Assembly: GCF_033705735.1 (NCBI RefSeq)
Contig: NZ_CP131130.1
Coordinates: 1,243,001 to 1,307,000, forward strand
DNA length: 64,000 bases
Source of the DNA: Shinella zoogloeoides
GTDB lineage: Bacteria > Pseudomonadota > Alphaproteobacteria > Rhizobiales > Rhizobiaceae
Direction: 5' to 3'
Each line of letters begins with the position of its first letter. Position 1 is the stretch's first letter. Positions 55,882 to 64,000 of the stretch are shown piece after piece. A program made the position numbers and the translations under genes. Under the pieces are notes generated by a model. The model was not told the origin of the DNA. It saw only the letters and a program-made list of their open reading frames with translations, and made no database searches.

Positions 55882-58743
55882 TTACTCGGCCGCTTCTGCG
55901 TAATCCTCCAGCGGCGGGCAGGAGCAGACGAGGTTGCGGTCGCCGTAGACATTGTCCACGCGGTTGACCGGCGACCAGTACTTGTCGACCCGGAAGGCGC
56001 CCGGCGGGTAGCAGGCCTGTTCGCGCGAATAGGGGCGATCCCATTCGCCGACGAGGTCTTCCACCGTGTGTGGCGCGTTCTTCAGCGGGTTGTTGACCGG
56101 ATCCATGCGGCCTTCCTCGATGGCGCGCGCTTCCTCGCGGATCGCCAGCATCGCCTCGCAGAAGCGGTCGATCTCGGCCTTGGTCTCCGATTCCGTCGGC
56201 TCGATCATCAGCGTGCCGGCGACCGGCCAGCTCATGGTCGGGGCATGGAAACCGCTGTCGATCAGGCGCTTGGCGACGTCGTCGACGGTCACGCCCGCGC
56301 TCTCGGCGAGCGGGCGCGTGTCGATGATGCATTCATGCGCCACGCGGCCCTTTACGGACTTGTAGAGCACGTCATAGGCGCCCTTGAGCCGGGCGGCGAT
56401 GTAGTTGGCGTTGAGAATCGCCACCTTCGTCGCCTGCGTCAGCCCTTCGCCGCCCATCATCAGGCAATAGCTCCAGGAGATCGGCAGGATGGAGGCCGAG
56501 CCGAAGGGCGCTGCCGAGACGGCGCCGGCCTCGCCGGTTGTCGGATTTGCCGGCAGGAAGGGCGCAAGATGCGCCTTGACGCCGATCGGTCCCATGCCGG
56601 GACCACCGCCGCCATGCGGGATGCAGAACGTCTTGTGGAGGTTGAGGTGCGAAACGTCACCGCCGATATCGCCGGGACGGGCAAGGCCGACCATGGCGTT
56701 CATATTGGCGCCGTCGATGTAGACCTGTCCGCCGTGCCTGTGCACGATCTCGCAGACCTCGCGCACGTTCTCCTCGAAGACGCCGTGCGTGGAGGGATAG
56801 GTGATCATGCAGCATGAGAGGCTTTCCGCGTACTGCTCTGCTTTCGCGCGGAAATCCTCCATGTCGATATCGCCGTTGTCCGACACTTTCACGACGACGA
56901 CCCGCATGCCGGCCATCTGTGCGGAGGCGGGGTTGGTGCCGTGCGCGGAGGTCGGGATCAGGCAGACGTCGCGATGGGTGTCGCCGTTGGCGAGATGGTA
57001 GGCGCGGATCGTCAGGAGGCCGGCATATTCGCCCTGCGCGCCGGAATTCGGCTGCATGGAGACGGAGTCATAGCCGGTGATGTCGCAGAGCTTCTGCGAC
57101 AGGTCTTCGATCAGGTGCCGGTAGCCCAGCGCCTGGTCGGCGGGAACGAAGGGGTGGATCTCCGAAAATTCCGGCCAGGTGATCGGCAGCATTTCCGCCG
57201 TGGCGTTGAGCTTCATGGTGCAGGAGCCGAGCGGGATCATGGCGCGGTCGAGCGCGAGGTCCCGGTCGGAGAGCCGGCGGATGTAGCGCACCATCTCGCT
57301 TTCGGCGCGGTTCATGTGGAAGATCGGATGCGTCAGGTATTCGCTGGTGCGCAGCAGGTCGCTCGGCAGGCGGTAGTCCGGCTCGAAGGCCGACACTTCG
57401 AAATCGCCGCCAAAGGCGCGCCAGACGGATTCCAGCGTGATCGGCCGCGAGCGCTCGTCGAGGCTGATGCCGATGCGGTCGTCGCCGATCCTGCGCAGGT
57501 TCACGCCTTCCGCGACGGCCGTCTTCAGGATGATGCCTTGCAGCTTGCCGACATGGACGGTGATCGTGTCGAAGAACACCTCCGGCTCGACGGTATAGCC
57601 GAGCTTTTCGAGGCCCTTGGCAAGAAGCACGGTCTTCTGGTGCACGCTCTGGGCAATCGCCTTCAGGCCCTGCGGACCGTGGAAGACGGCATACATCGAG
57701 GCCATGACGGCGAGCAGCACCTGCGCGGTGCAGATGTTCGACGTCGCCTTCTCGCGGCGGATGTGCTGTTCGCGCGTCTGAAGCGACAGGCGATAGGCGC
57801 GATTGCCGCGGGCGTCGATGGAGACGCCGACGAGGCGGCCGGGCATGGAGCGCTTGTAGGCGTCTTTCACGGCCATATAGGCCGCATGCGGGCCACCATA
57901 GCCGACCGGCACGCCGAAGCGCTGGGTGCAGCCGATAGCGATATCCGCATCCATGTCGCCGGGCGACTTGAGCAGGGCGAGCGCCAGCGGATCGGCCGCC
58001 ATGACGGCGATGGCGCCGGTCTGGTGCAGGCGGGCGATGAGGCCCGTGAAGTCACGCACATGGCCGTAGGTGCCCGGATACTGGAAGATTGCGCCGAAGA
58101 CGTCGACCGGATCGAGATCGGTGAAGGGATCGCCCACGACGATGCTCCAGCCGAGCGGCTCGGAACGGGTCTTCAGCAGCGCGATCGTCTGCGGATGGCA
58201 GTTCTCGTCGACGAAGAAGGCGGTCGCCTTGGATTTCGCCACGCGCTGCGCCATGGCCATCGCCTCGGCGGCGGCGGTCGCCTCGTCGAGCAGCGAGGCA
58301 TTGGCGACGTCGAGGCCCGTCAGGTCGCAGACCAGGGTCTGGTAATTGATGAGCGCTTCCAGGCGCCCCTGGCTGATTTCCGGCTGGTAGGGCGTATAGG
58401 CCGTGTACCAGGCGGGGTTTTCCAGGATATTGCGCTGGATGACCGGCGGCGTGATCGTGCCGTAATAGCCCTGGCCGATCAGCGAGACGAGCTTCTTGTT
58501 GCGATTGGCGGTCTCGCGCAGCTTGTCGAGCGCTTCACGCTCGGTCATCGGCGCGCCCCATTCGAGCGGCTTGGTCTGGCGGATCGATTTCGGCACGGTG
58601 TCGTCGATCAGCGCGTCGAGGCTCGGATAGCCGATCACCTTCAGCATCGCCTCCATCTCCTTCGGCGAAGGGCCGATATGGCGACGGTTGGCGAAGTCGT
58701 AGGGCTGGTAATCGGTAAAGGCGAAATCCTTGGGCAGGTTCAT
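55882..58743 (-). CDS. gcvP: Glycine dehydrogenase (decarboxylating), P protein
   Basis: PLP-dependent P protein of the glycine cleavage system, which decarboxylates glycine and passes the aminomethyl group to lipoyl-GcvH. At 953 residues it is the single-chain form (both halves fused). Motifs: [15 protein letters not shown] at the start, [15 protein letters not shown], and [16 protein letters not shown], holding the PLP lysine, in the C-terminal half. Its ATG overlaps the gcvH stop (TGATG). A terminator follows. Confidence 0.97.
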   Translation of the reverse strand: MNLPKDFAFTDYQPYDFANRRHIGPSPKEMEAMLKVIGYPSLDALIDDTVPKSIRQTKPLEWGAPMTEREALDKLRETANRNKKLVSLIGQGYYGTITPPVIQRNILENPAWYTAYTPYQPEISQGRLEALINYQTLVCDLTGLDVANASLLDEATAAAEAMAMAQRVAKSKATAFFVDENCHPQTIALLKTRSEPLGWSIVVGDPFTDLDPVDVFGAIFQYPGTYGHVRDFTGLIARLHQTGAIAVMAADPLALALLKSPGDMDADIAIGCTQRFGVPVGYGGPHAAYMAVKDAYKRSMPGRLVGVSIDARGNRAYRLSLQTREQHIRREKATSNICTAQVLLAVMASMYAVFHGPQGLKAIAQSVHQKTVLLAKGLEKLGYTVEPEVFFDTITVHVGKLQGIILKTAVAEGVNLRRIGDDRIGISLDERSRPITLESVWRAFGGDFEVSAFEPDYRLPSDLLRTSEYLTHPIFHMNRAESEMVRYIRRLSDRDLALDRAMIPLGSCTMKLNATAEMLPITWPEFSEIHPFVPADQALGYRHLIEDLSQKLCDITGYDSVSMQPNSGAQGEYAGLLTIRAYHLANGDTHRDVCLIPTSAHGTNPASAQMAGMRVVVVKVSDNGDIDMEDFRAKAEQYAESLSCCMITYPSTHGVFEENVREVCEIVHRHGGQVYIDGANMNAMVGLARPGDIGGDVSHLNLHKTFCIPHGGGGPGMGPIGVKAHLAPFLPANPTTGEAGAVSAAPFGSASILPISWSYCLMMGGEGLTQATKVAILNANYIAARLKGAYDVLYKSVKGRVAHECIIDTRPLAESAGVTVDDVAKRLIDSGFHAPTMSWPVAGTLMIEPTESETKAEIDRFCEAMLAIREEARAIEEGRMDPVNNPLKNAPHTVEDLVGEWDRPYSREQACYPPGAFRVDKYWSPVNRVDNVYGDRNLVCSCPPLEDYAEAAE

Positions 58744-59105
58744 CAGCCGACAAGCTCCTTGTAGGCGGCTTCATCCATCAGCGCATCCGCATCGGCCGGG
58801 TTGGCGAGCTTCAGCTTGAAGAACCAGCCGGCGCCCTGCGGGTCGCTGTTGACGAGGGAAGGATCGGCCGTGATGGCCTCGTTGACTTCAACGATCTCGC
58901 CGTCGAGCGGACAATAGACGTCGGAAGCAGCCTTCACGGATTCGACCGTGGATGCATCGCCGCCCTTGGAGAAGGTCGCGCCGACTTCCGGCAGTTCGAC
59001 GAAGACGAGGTCGCCGAGCTGTTCGGCCGCATGCGTCGTGATGCCGACGGTGGCAACGCCGCCTTCGATCTTCAGCCACTCGTGTTCTTCGGTGAATTTC
59101 AGCAT
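58743..59105 (-). CDS. gcvH: Glycine cleavage system H protein
   Basis: A 120-residue lipoyl carrier. The lipoylation lysine is Lys58 in [14 protein letters not shown]; the N-terminus [14 protein letters not shown] is typical. The start is the ATG at 59105; an upstream in-frame start (59120) adds five residues. Its stop overlaps the gcvP start by one base. Gap to gcvT is 39 bases. Confidence 0.97.
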   Translation of the reverse strand: MLKFTEEHEWLKIEGGVATVGITTHAAEQLGDLVFVELPEVGATFSKGGDASTVESVKAASDVYCPLDGEIVEVNEAITADPSLVNSDPQGAGWFFKLKLANPADADALMDEAAYKELVG

Positions 59106-59144
59106 GTGTGTTCCTCTCAATGAAGTTGTAGTTGGCGGCTGTTG

Positions 59145-60284
59145 TCAGCGTTTGAAGGTGTTCTTGACGAAGGGCATGGCCGATACGGTGACCGGCAGGA
59201 ATTTTCCGCGCACGCCTGCATAAAGCTGCGTGCCGGGGGCGATGGCGGATTTGGTGACGTAGCCCATGGCGACCGGGCCATCGACATTCGGGCCGAAGCC
59301 GCCCGAGGTGACCGTGCCGACGACGTCCGCGCCCTCGGGGTCTGTCGCCAGCACCGCGCCGGCGCGCACGGGCGCACGGCCTTCGGGCTTCAGGCCGACA
59401 CGACGGCGGCCGGCGCCGTTTTCGAGCTGGTCGAGAATGACGGAAGCGCCGGGGAAGCCGCCTTCGCGCTCGCCGCCCTTGCGGCGAACCTTCTGCATGG
59501 CCCATTCGAGCCCGGCCTCCACCGGCGTCGTGCCGGTGTCGATGTCGTTACCATAGAGGCAGAGCCCAGCCTCGAGGCGCAGCGAATCGCGGGCGCCAAG
59601 GCCGATCGGCAGCACGTCCGGATGGTCGAGCAGGCGGCGACAGACAGATTCCGCAAGGTCGGCCGGGATGGAGATCTCGAAGCCGTCCTCGCCGGTATAG
59701 CCGGAGCGCGAGACAATGCAGTCGGCATCGTGCAGGTCGCAGGCGCGCACGTCCATGAAGCGCATGGAGGAGACGTCGGCCCACAGTTCCGCAAGCACTG
59801 CCTCGGCATGGGGGCCTTGAAGCGCAACCAGCGCGCGGTCGTCGTGCAGCGTCAATTCGCAAGCCTCGCCGATCTTCGCCTGCATATGAGCGAAATCCGC
59901 ATCCTTGCAGGCCGCGTTGACGACGACGTAGAAATGGTCGCCGCGGTTGGCGATCATCAGGTCGTCGAGGATGCCGCCTTCGTCATTGGTGAAGAGCGCA
60001 TAGCGCTGGCGGCCTTCGCCAAGGCCGACGATATCGACCGGCACGAGCGTTTCGAGCGCCCGGGCCGCATCGGCATTGTCGCCGGAGCGGGCGCGCACGG
60101 TGACCTGTCCCATATGGGACACGTCGAAAAGGCCGGCGGCGGTGCGGGTGTGCAGGTGTTCCTTCATCACGCCGGCCGCATATTGCACCGGCATCTCGTA
60201 GCCGGCGAACGGCACCATGCGGGCGCCGAGCGAAAGGTTCAGCGCGTGAAGCGGGGTTTTCTTGAGTTCAGACGTTCCGTCCAA
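59145..60284 (-). CDS. gcvT: Aminomethyltransferase (T protein of glycine cleavage)
   Basis: Transfers the methylene from aminomethyl-lipoyl GcvH to tetrahydrofolate, releasing ammonia. The 379-residue protein has PLHALNLSLGARMVPFAGYEMPVQY, FDVSHMGQV, RSGYTGEDGFEI and GLGARDSLRLEAGLCLYGNDI, a GcvT signature. The start is a TTG at 60284, seven bases after a perfect GGAGG (60292-60296); an upstream extension through the riboswitch in the same frame is not coding. First gene of the gcvT-gcvH-gcvP operon. Confidence 0.95.
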   Translation of the reverse strand: MDGTSELKKTPLHALNLSLGARMVPFAGYEMPVQYAAGVMKEHLHTRTAAGLFDVSHMGQVTVRARSGDNADAARALETLVPVDIVGLGEGRQRYALFTNDEGGILDDLMIANRGDHFYVVVNAACKDADFAHMQAKIGEACELTLHDDRALVALQGPHAEAVLAELWADVSSMRFMDVRACDLHDADCIVSRSGYTGEDGFEISIPADLAESVCRRLLDHPDVLPIGLGARDSLRLEAGLCLYGNDIDTGTTPVEAGLEWAMQKVRRKGGEREGGFPGASVILDQLENGAGRRRVGLKPEGRAPVRAGAVLATDPEGADVVGTVTSGGFGPNVDGPVAMGYVTKSAIAPGTQLYAGVRGKFLPVTVSAMPFVKNTFKR

Positions 60285-60286
60285 AA

Positions 60287-60356
60287 GGCGCCCTCCAGTC
60301 CTTGGGCGCCCCTGTTGCGTCGGGCGCCGGCTCATAAATCCAGGCGCATATGCGCC
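60287..60356 (-). promoter_or_regulatory. GGCGCC-rich segment between glycine riboswitch and gcvT, possible expression platform
   Basis: GGCGCC occurs three times (60287-60292, 60305-60310 and 60323-60328) and a GGCGCATATGCGCC palindrome at 60343-60356 carries the same ends. GGCGCC is self-complementary, so copies can pair in alternative combinations. Pairing of the first two puts the GGAGG ribosome-binding site in the loop, next to a TTTT. Such switching would couple glycine binding to gcvT translation or termination; this is inference from sequence. Confidence 0.4.
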
Positions 60357-60361
60357 GTTCT

Positions 60362-60531
60362 CCTGAGCCCCCTCTGTCCCTTCGCCTGAGATTGTTATCC
60401 CTTCGGCGAGCGCTCTCGCGCTTCTCTCCAGAGTTCCGACGGCACCTTGCTGGTCCTTTTGCCTGAGAGTTTCCGGGGCGGTTGCTCCTTCGGCACCGGC
60501 CATCCCCTGAGGGGCGGCCGGTTTCTCCCAG
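60362..60531 (-). promoter_or_regulatory. Tandem glycine riboswitch upstream of gcvT
   Basis: Two glycine aptamers read on the minus strand. Aptamer 1 (about 60531-60452) has GGGAGA, GCCGAAGGAGCAA, GGAAACTCTCAGGC and AAAAGGACC. Aptamer 2 (about 60434-60365) has CTGGAGAG, GCCGAAGGGATAACAA, TCTCAGGC and GAAGGGACAGAG. These are the conserved CTCAGGC and GCCGAAGG elements of the family, present twice with a short linker as in cooperative tandem glycine riboswitches. It controls gcvTHP. The family activates glycine catabolism when glycine is high. Confidence 0.95.
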
Positions 60532-60543
60532 CGAGGTCGGCTC

Positions 60544-60573
60544 CAGATAACGACCTTGTCTGCGCTTTGGCAA
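60544..60573 (-). promoter_or_regulatory. Candidate promoter of the gcv operon
   Basis: On the minus strand TTGCCA (60568-60573) and TATCTG (60544-60549) are 18 bases apart and a start near 60537 would begin just before the first riboswitch aptamer. Confidence 0.45.
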
Positions 60574-60623
60574 GAGGCGGCGTCGCTGCCGAGCAAATTT
60601 TTGTCGTAGGCCACGGCGGGCAA

Positions 60624-60647
60624 GAAAAAGGCCCCGGGGCGGGGCCT
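60624..60647 (-). terminator. Terminator of the 95-residue unknown gene
   Basis: AGGCCCC-GCCCC-GGGGCCT followed by TTTTTC on the minus strand, 31 bases past the stop codon. Confidence 0.85.
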
Positions 60648-60677
60648 GAGAGGATGGAGGATATGTGTCCGGAGAGA

Positions 60678-60965
60678 TCAGACCGCTTCGGCCGGGAGCG
60701 GCTCGCCATTCTCGTCGTAGTGGCGCTGCACCTCGGCGACCGTGAGCTGCGGCGTGCTGACCGGGGCGGTGAGGAGGGCGAGGGCAAGCGCCGGAGGCTG
60801 GATGACGTTGAGCATGGCGAGCGTGCGCGCATCGCCGTGGACCTTGGCATCTTCGCTCCAGTGATGGATGCGCTGCTCGAAGAGCGTGCCCGTGCGGGTC
60901 TGCATCTTCATGCCCTGCGAGGCGTAGGCGGCGGTGGTTGGCGAGACTGTCACGATCTGGGTCAT
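60678..60965 (-). CDS. Small protein of unknown function
   Basis: A 95-residue protein, MTQIVTVSPTTAAYASQGMK, then a helix-rich segment (FEQRIHHWSEDAKVHGDAR), a short hydrophobic stretch (LNVIQPPALALALLTA) and an acidic tail (VQRHYDENGEPLPAEAV). No cysteines and no signal peptide. Its own terminator and start support a true gene. No family recognised. It lies upstream of gcvT on the same strand but the terminator separates them. Confidence 0.65.
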   Translation of the reverse strand: MTQIVTVSPTTAAYASQGMKMQTRTGTLFEQRIHHWSEDAKVHGDARTLAMLNVIQPPALALALLTAPVSTPQLTVAEVQRHYDENGEPLPAEAV

Positions 60966-61219
60966 GGCGTTTCAACGTGGTTGGTCGATTGACCGAATCT
61001 AGCAGTTGCGCCTTTCTCATGCGTAAAACGTCATGGTTGCATTTTCATCGAGTTTTAACGATCTGTACGAAATTCGGGCGGCCTTGCCTTTGCCGTGAAA
61101 ATTCCGTCATAAGGAGCCTAGGATGCCGCCGGAATCGGGCGGCTCGCGTGGTCCGGGCGCAGGCGTGCCCGACACGGCACCAGGACGACAAGCATGCCGC
61201 CGATGGCGCGGGAGGACCG

Positions 61220-61456
61220 ATGAAGCCGATTTTCGTGCAATTGCAATGCGCTCCGGGCAAGACTTACGAGGTCGCCGATGCGCTTTACGCTACGGAACTC
61301 ATCTCGGAGCTCTATTCCACCAGCGGCGACTACGATCTCCTCCTGAAGATCTATGTCGACAGCGAGGAGGACATCGGCAAGTTCATCAACGATCACGTCG
61401 CCTCCATTCCCGGCATCGTGCGTTCGCTGACGACGCTGACCTTCCGCGCTTTCTAG
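61220..61456 (+). CDS. Stand-alone Lrp/AsnC ligand-binding (RAM) domain protein
   Basis: A 78-residue protein composed only of the Lrp/AsnC effector (RAM) domain: MKPIFVQLQCAPGKTYEVAD, SELYSTSGDYDLLLKIYVDSEEDIGKFIND and GIVRSLTTLTFRAF. It lacks the DNA-binding half, so it could bind amino acids and interact with a full-length Lrp-type regulator. Start at 61220 with GGGAGGACCG upstream. A separate stronger-looking AAGGAG lies before an ATG at 61123 in another frame, which I reject as a gene. Confidence 0.87.
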   Translation: MKPIFVQLQCAPGKTYEVADALYATELISELYSTSGDYDLLLKIYVDSEEDIGKFINDHVASIPGIVRSLTTLTFRAF

Positions 61457-61512
61457 GCTGTTTCCCTCCGGGCCTTCTTGCGCTAAGAGCGGCGCAACGA
61501 AAGAAGGCGAAG

Positions 61513-62508
61513 ATGGCAGGCATCGAACACAAGCAGGTGGACAACGACGAGGCGGGCATGCGCCTCGACCGGTGGTTCAAGGTCCACTATCCGGGCCTCG
61601 GCTTCGGCCCGCTCCAGAAGTTGCTGCGCTCCGGCCAGGTGCGCGTCGACGGCGGCCGCGCCAAGAGCGATACGCGCCTGCAGCCGGGCCAGACCGTGCG
61701 CATCCCGCCGATGGACATCGACGCCAAGGGCGTCAAGGCCGGTCCCATCGCCGGCCGCGACCTGAAACATTCTCCCGACGGCGAGCTGCTCGCCCGCATG
61801 CTGCTGCATGAGGACGACAAGGTCTTCGTGCTCAACAAGCCGGCCGGCATCGCCGTGCAGGGCGGCTCGGGCGTCACCCGGCACATCGACAAGATGCTGG
61901 AGGCCTGGACGAGCCAGAAGGGCGAGAAGCCGCGCCTCGTGCACCGCCTCGATCGCGACACGTCGGGCGTCCTCGTCATCGCCCGCACGCGCGGTGCGGC
62001 GCAGAAGCTGACCGCCGCCTTTCGCGAGCGCGACACCAAGAAGACCTACTGGTCCGTGGTCAAGGGCGTGCCGAAGAAGCGGGAGGACAAGATCTCCACC
62101 TGGCTCGTCAAGGAGCAGACGCCGGACGGCGACCGCATGCGCATCGCCAGGCACGGCGAGGATGGCGCCGATCACGCCGTTTCCTTCTACCGCGTGGTAG
62201 AGCAGGCCGGGCAGAATTTCGCCTGGCTGGAGATGGAGCCCTATACCGGCCGCACCCACCAGCTTCGCGTCCACGCGGCCCATATCGGCCACCCGATCCT
62301 CGGCGATCCGAAATATTTCGATGCGGACACCAACTGGAGCTTCCCGGGCGGCGTGCAGAACCGCCTGCACCTCCATGCCCGCCACATCGACATTCCGCAT
62401 CCCTCCGGCGGGCGCCTGCGCGTCACCGCGCCGCTGCCGCCGCACATGGTGCAGACCTGGAACCTCTTCGGCTTCGACCAGAGCGCGGCGGACGGGGAAG
62501 ACGACTGA
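61513..62508 (+). CDS. RluC/RluD-family pseudouridine synthase
   Basis: A 331-residue RluA-family enzyme: an N-terminal S4 domain (GMRLDRWFKVHYPGLGFGPL, residues ~15-75) and a catalytic domain with HRLDRDTSGVLV (catalytic Asp147) and GRTHQLRVHAAHIGHPILGD. It makes pseudouridine in 23S rRNA; the exact position (RluC-like) is inferred from the S4 domain. Stop overlaps the next gene's start (TGATG at 62506-62510). Confidence 0.92.
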   Translation: MAGIEHKQVDNDEAGMRLDRWFKVHYPGLGFGPLQKLLRSGQVRVDGGRAKSDTRLQPGQTVRIPPMDIDAKGVKAGPIAGRDLKHSPDGELLARMLLHEDDKVFVLNKPAGIAVQGGSGVTRHIDKMLEAWTSQKGEKPRLVHRLDRDTSGVLVIARTRGAAQKLTAAFRERDTKKTYWSVVKGVPKKREDKISTWLVKEQTPDGDRMRIARHGEDGADHAVSFYRVVEQAGQNFAWLEMEPYTGRTHQLRVHAAHIGHPILGDPKYFDADTNWSFPGGVQNRLHLHARHIDIPHPSGGRLRVTAPLPPHMVQTWNLFGFDQSAADGEDD

Positions 62509-63173
62509 TGCGGCTCGTTCTTTTCGATTGCGACGGCACGCTGGTCGACAGCGTGAAGCTGATCCACGAGGTGATGGCGCGCACCTTCGTCGATTTCGGC
62601 CATGCCCGGCCGGACGTCTCCGAGACCAAGGCGATCATCGGCCTGACGCTCGACATCGCGATCGCCCGCATGCAGGGCAAGCCGCATGTCGACGACGAGG
62701 CGCTGGCGATGACCGCGCATTACAAGGCGATCTTTACCGGCGTGCGCGCCGAGGCGGGCTTCCAGGAGCCGCTGTTTCCCGGCATAGCCGAGATGATGGC
62801 GCGGCTGGAGCGGGAGGACGCGCTTCTCCTCGGCGCCGTCACCGGCAAGTCGCGCCGCGGCCTCGACCTCATCCGCGCCACGCATGGCTTCGAAAAGACC
62901 TTCTTCGTCTCGCGCACGGCGGATGACTGCCCCTCCAAGCCGCACCCCGCCATGGTGACGGAATGCTGCAGCGAAGCGGGCATTGATGCGGCCGATACGG
63001 TTGTCATCGGCGATGCGATTTACGATATGCAGATGGCGAAGGCGGCCGGCGCCAGGGCGATCGGCGTTTCCTGGGGCTATGCCTCCGTGCCCGAACTGGT
63101 CGAGGCCGGCGCGGATTACATCCTGCGTACGCCCGCAGACCTTCTCGAATGGCTGGAGATTTCCGATGCGTGA
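62508..63173 (+). CDS. HAD-superfamily hydrolase (phosphatase, Gph-like)
   Basis: A 221-residue haloacid-dehalogenase phosphatase: VLFDCDGTLVDSVK with catalytic Asp7 and Asp9, a helical cap, GAVTGKSRRGLDL, SKPHPAM and VVIGDAIYDMQMAKAAGARAIGVSWGY for motif IV. Similar to Gph phosphoglycolate phosphatase and to other Cap-C1 HADs; substrate not set. It overlaps the RluC-like gene by one base and the next gene by eight bases. Confidence 0.9.
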   Translation: MRLVLFDCDGTLVDSVKLIHEVMARTFVDFGHARPDVSETKAIIGLTLDIAIARMQGKPHVDDEALAMTAHYKAIFTGVRAEAGFQEPLFPGIAEMMARLEREDALLLGAVTGKSRRGLDLIRATHGFEKTFFVSRTADDCPSKPHPAMVTECCSEAGIDAADTVVIGDAIYDMQMAKAAGARAIGVSWGYASVPELVEAGADYILRTPADLLEWLEISDA

Positions 63174-63951
63174 CATTCTGAGCGATCTTTCCGATGCGAT
63201 GAGCGATCCCGATCCGGTTCGCCGCGCGCAGATCCAGATGAAGCGGCCGCTGCCGAAGCGGTTCTACAAGGAGGTCTCGACCGACAGCACGGACGAGGGC
63301 CACCGCATCCTGCTCGACGGCCGCCCCCTGCGCACGCCCGGCAAGAAGGTGCTCGCCGTGCCGGCCCCCGCTATCGCCGAGCGCCTGCGCGCCGAATGGG
63401 ACGGTCAGGGCGAGGAGATCGACCCCGCGAAGATGCCGGTGACGCGCCTTATCAACACGGCCGTCGACGGCGTCGCGGACAATCTCGACGCCGTCTTCGA
63501 GGAGATCGTGCGCTTCGCCGGCACGGACATGCTCTGCTACCGCGCGGATTCGCCGACCGGCCTCGTCGAGCGTCAGCGCGACGGCTGGGACCCGATCATC
63601 CGCTGGGCGGCGGACGCCAAGGGCGCGCGCTTCATCCTCGTCGAAGGCGTCATGCACCAGGAGCAGCCGGCACCGACCATCGCCGCCTTCTCGGACGCGC
63701 TGTCCGCCTGGCGCGATCCGCTGGCGCTTGCCTGCCTGCATACCGTGACGACGCTGACGGGCTCGGCGCTTCTCGCGCTGGCGCTCGCCGAAGGCGTGAT
63801 CGATGCCGACCGGGTATGGTCGCTCGCCCATGTCGACGAGGACTGGCAGATCGAGCAATGGGGCACCGACGAGGAGGCCTTCCGCCGCCGCGAATTGCGG
63901 CGCGGGGAGATGGACGTCGCCGCCGCCGTGCTTGCCGATATCCCGCGCTGA
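63166..63951 (+). CDS. ATP12 family F1-ATPase assembly chaperone
   Basis: A 261-residue ATP12-like protein that helps assemble the F1 alpha subunit. Motifs: KRFYKEVSTD near residue 30, LLDGRPLRTPGKK, LAEEWDGQ-like RLRAEWDGQGEEIDPAKMP (the ATP12 W-DQ region), FAGTDMLCYRADSP and LAHVDEDWQIEQWG. Length and motifs match. Start at 63166 overlaps the HAD stop by eight bases. In mitochondria ATP12 does the same job. With the zeta inhibitor at 17.7 kb, this is the second F1-ATPase factor in the window. Confidence 0.93.
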   Translation: MRDILSDLSDAMSDPDPVRRAQIQMKRPLPKRFYKEVSTDSTDEGHRILLDGRPLRTPGKKVLAVPAPAIAERLRAEWDGQGEEIDPAKMPVTRLINTAVDGVADNLDAVFEEIVRFAGTDMLCYRADSPTGLVERQRDGWDPIIRWAADAKGARFILVEGVMHQEQPAPTIAAFSDALSAWRDPLALACLHTVTTLTGSALLALALAEGVIDADRVWSLAHVDEDWQIEQWGTDEEAFRRRELRRGEMDVAAAVLADIPR

Positions 63952-64000
63952 TCCTTCCCTAAGACCATCTATGTAGGGCGATCCCCTTCAAGCCCCCGGT

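Noticed and set aside
56941..58764. A 607-codon open frame opposite gcvP
   Set aside because: Shadow of gcvP.
60285..60623. Upstream in-frame extension of gcvT
   Set aside because: It would translate the glycine riboswitch. The TTG at 60284 has a perfect GGAGG.
61123..62508. A long frame from an ATG with AAGGAG in front, fusing to the RluC-like gene
   Set aside because: The first 130 codons lie out of frame over the Lrp-domain gene and look like random sequence; the RluC start at 61513 fits the family.

Overview
The window is chromosomal DNA from an alphaproteobacterium of the Rhizobiales, most likely family Rhizobiaceae (Rhizobium/Ensifer/Shinella/Agrobacterium relatives; the genus cannot be settled by eye). 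The reasons are the high GC content, the protein sequences of icd, rpsD, the suf operon and the F1-ATPase accessory proteins, the purC-purS-purQ...purL-bolA-grxD gene order, and copies of a palindromic intergenic repeat common in this group. It is almost entirely core, housekeeping DNA. I see no phage, insertion sequence, CRISPR array, rRNA or tRNA gene.

Layout. 1-8.4 kb: start of icd (cut by the window edge), a small secreted protein, a TrmJ-like RNA methyltransferase, murI, a HerA-like ATPase, rpsD with its own promoter/leader and terminator, glsA, ttcA and an inositol-monophosphatase-family gene. 8.4-18 kb: an MFS exporter, then a minus-strand Fe-S/purine block (grxD, a small basic protein, bolA, purL), a MocR-type regulator divergent from a DUF1127 gene, a lipoprotein, and a purC-purS-(coiled-coil ORF)-purQ operon divergent from the F1-ATPase zeta-inhibitor gene. 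18-27.5 kb: a PAS-GGDEF-EAL protein, a small hydrolase, a DUF2189 membrane protein, purB, a DUF2259-rpe pair, and a P1 peptidase following an amino-acid-type substrate-binding protein. 27.5-33.6 kb: a plus-strand run of flavin reductase, MoxR ATPase, CoxE/VWA protein, two XdhC-family genes and a MoeA/MocA-like two-domain protein, resembling a maturation cluster for molybdenum hydroxylases but lacking any hydroxylase subunit; then TfoX-like and NUDIX genes.

33.6-46 kb: an RhlE-type DEAD-box helicase, an M23 peptidase, a DUF455 ferritin-like protein, a Bcp peroxiredoxin, a giant AsmA/DUF3971 protein, tyrS divergent from anmK, a membrane diguanylate cyclase and an alpha/beta hydrolase. 46-53.4 kb: a complete suf Fe-S assembly operon (IscS-like desulfurase, sufB, sufC, sufD, sufS, a SufT/DUF59-like gene, sufA). 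53.4-60.6 kb: a PAS histidine kinase overlapping its response regulator, then the minus-strand gcvT-gcvH-gcvP glycine-cleavage operon preceded by a tandem glycine riboswitch. 60.6-64 kb: a small unknown protein, a stand-alone AsnC/Lrp ligand-binding domain, an RluC-type pseudouridine synthase, a HAD phosphatase and an ATP12 F1-ATPase assembly chaperone.

Most of the interest lies in regulatory sequence and small genes rather than a novel large system: the glycine riboswitch with a GGCGCC-rich leader and TTG start, genes whose ends or starts are built from the intergenic repeat, uncharacterised small proteins inside purine and Fe-S gene blocks, a maturation cluster without its enzyme, and inverted repeats at the MocR/DUF1127, tyrS/anmK and suf promoters.
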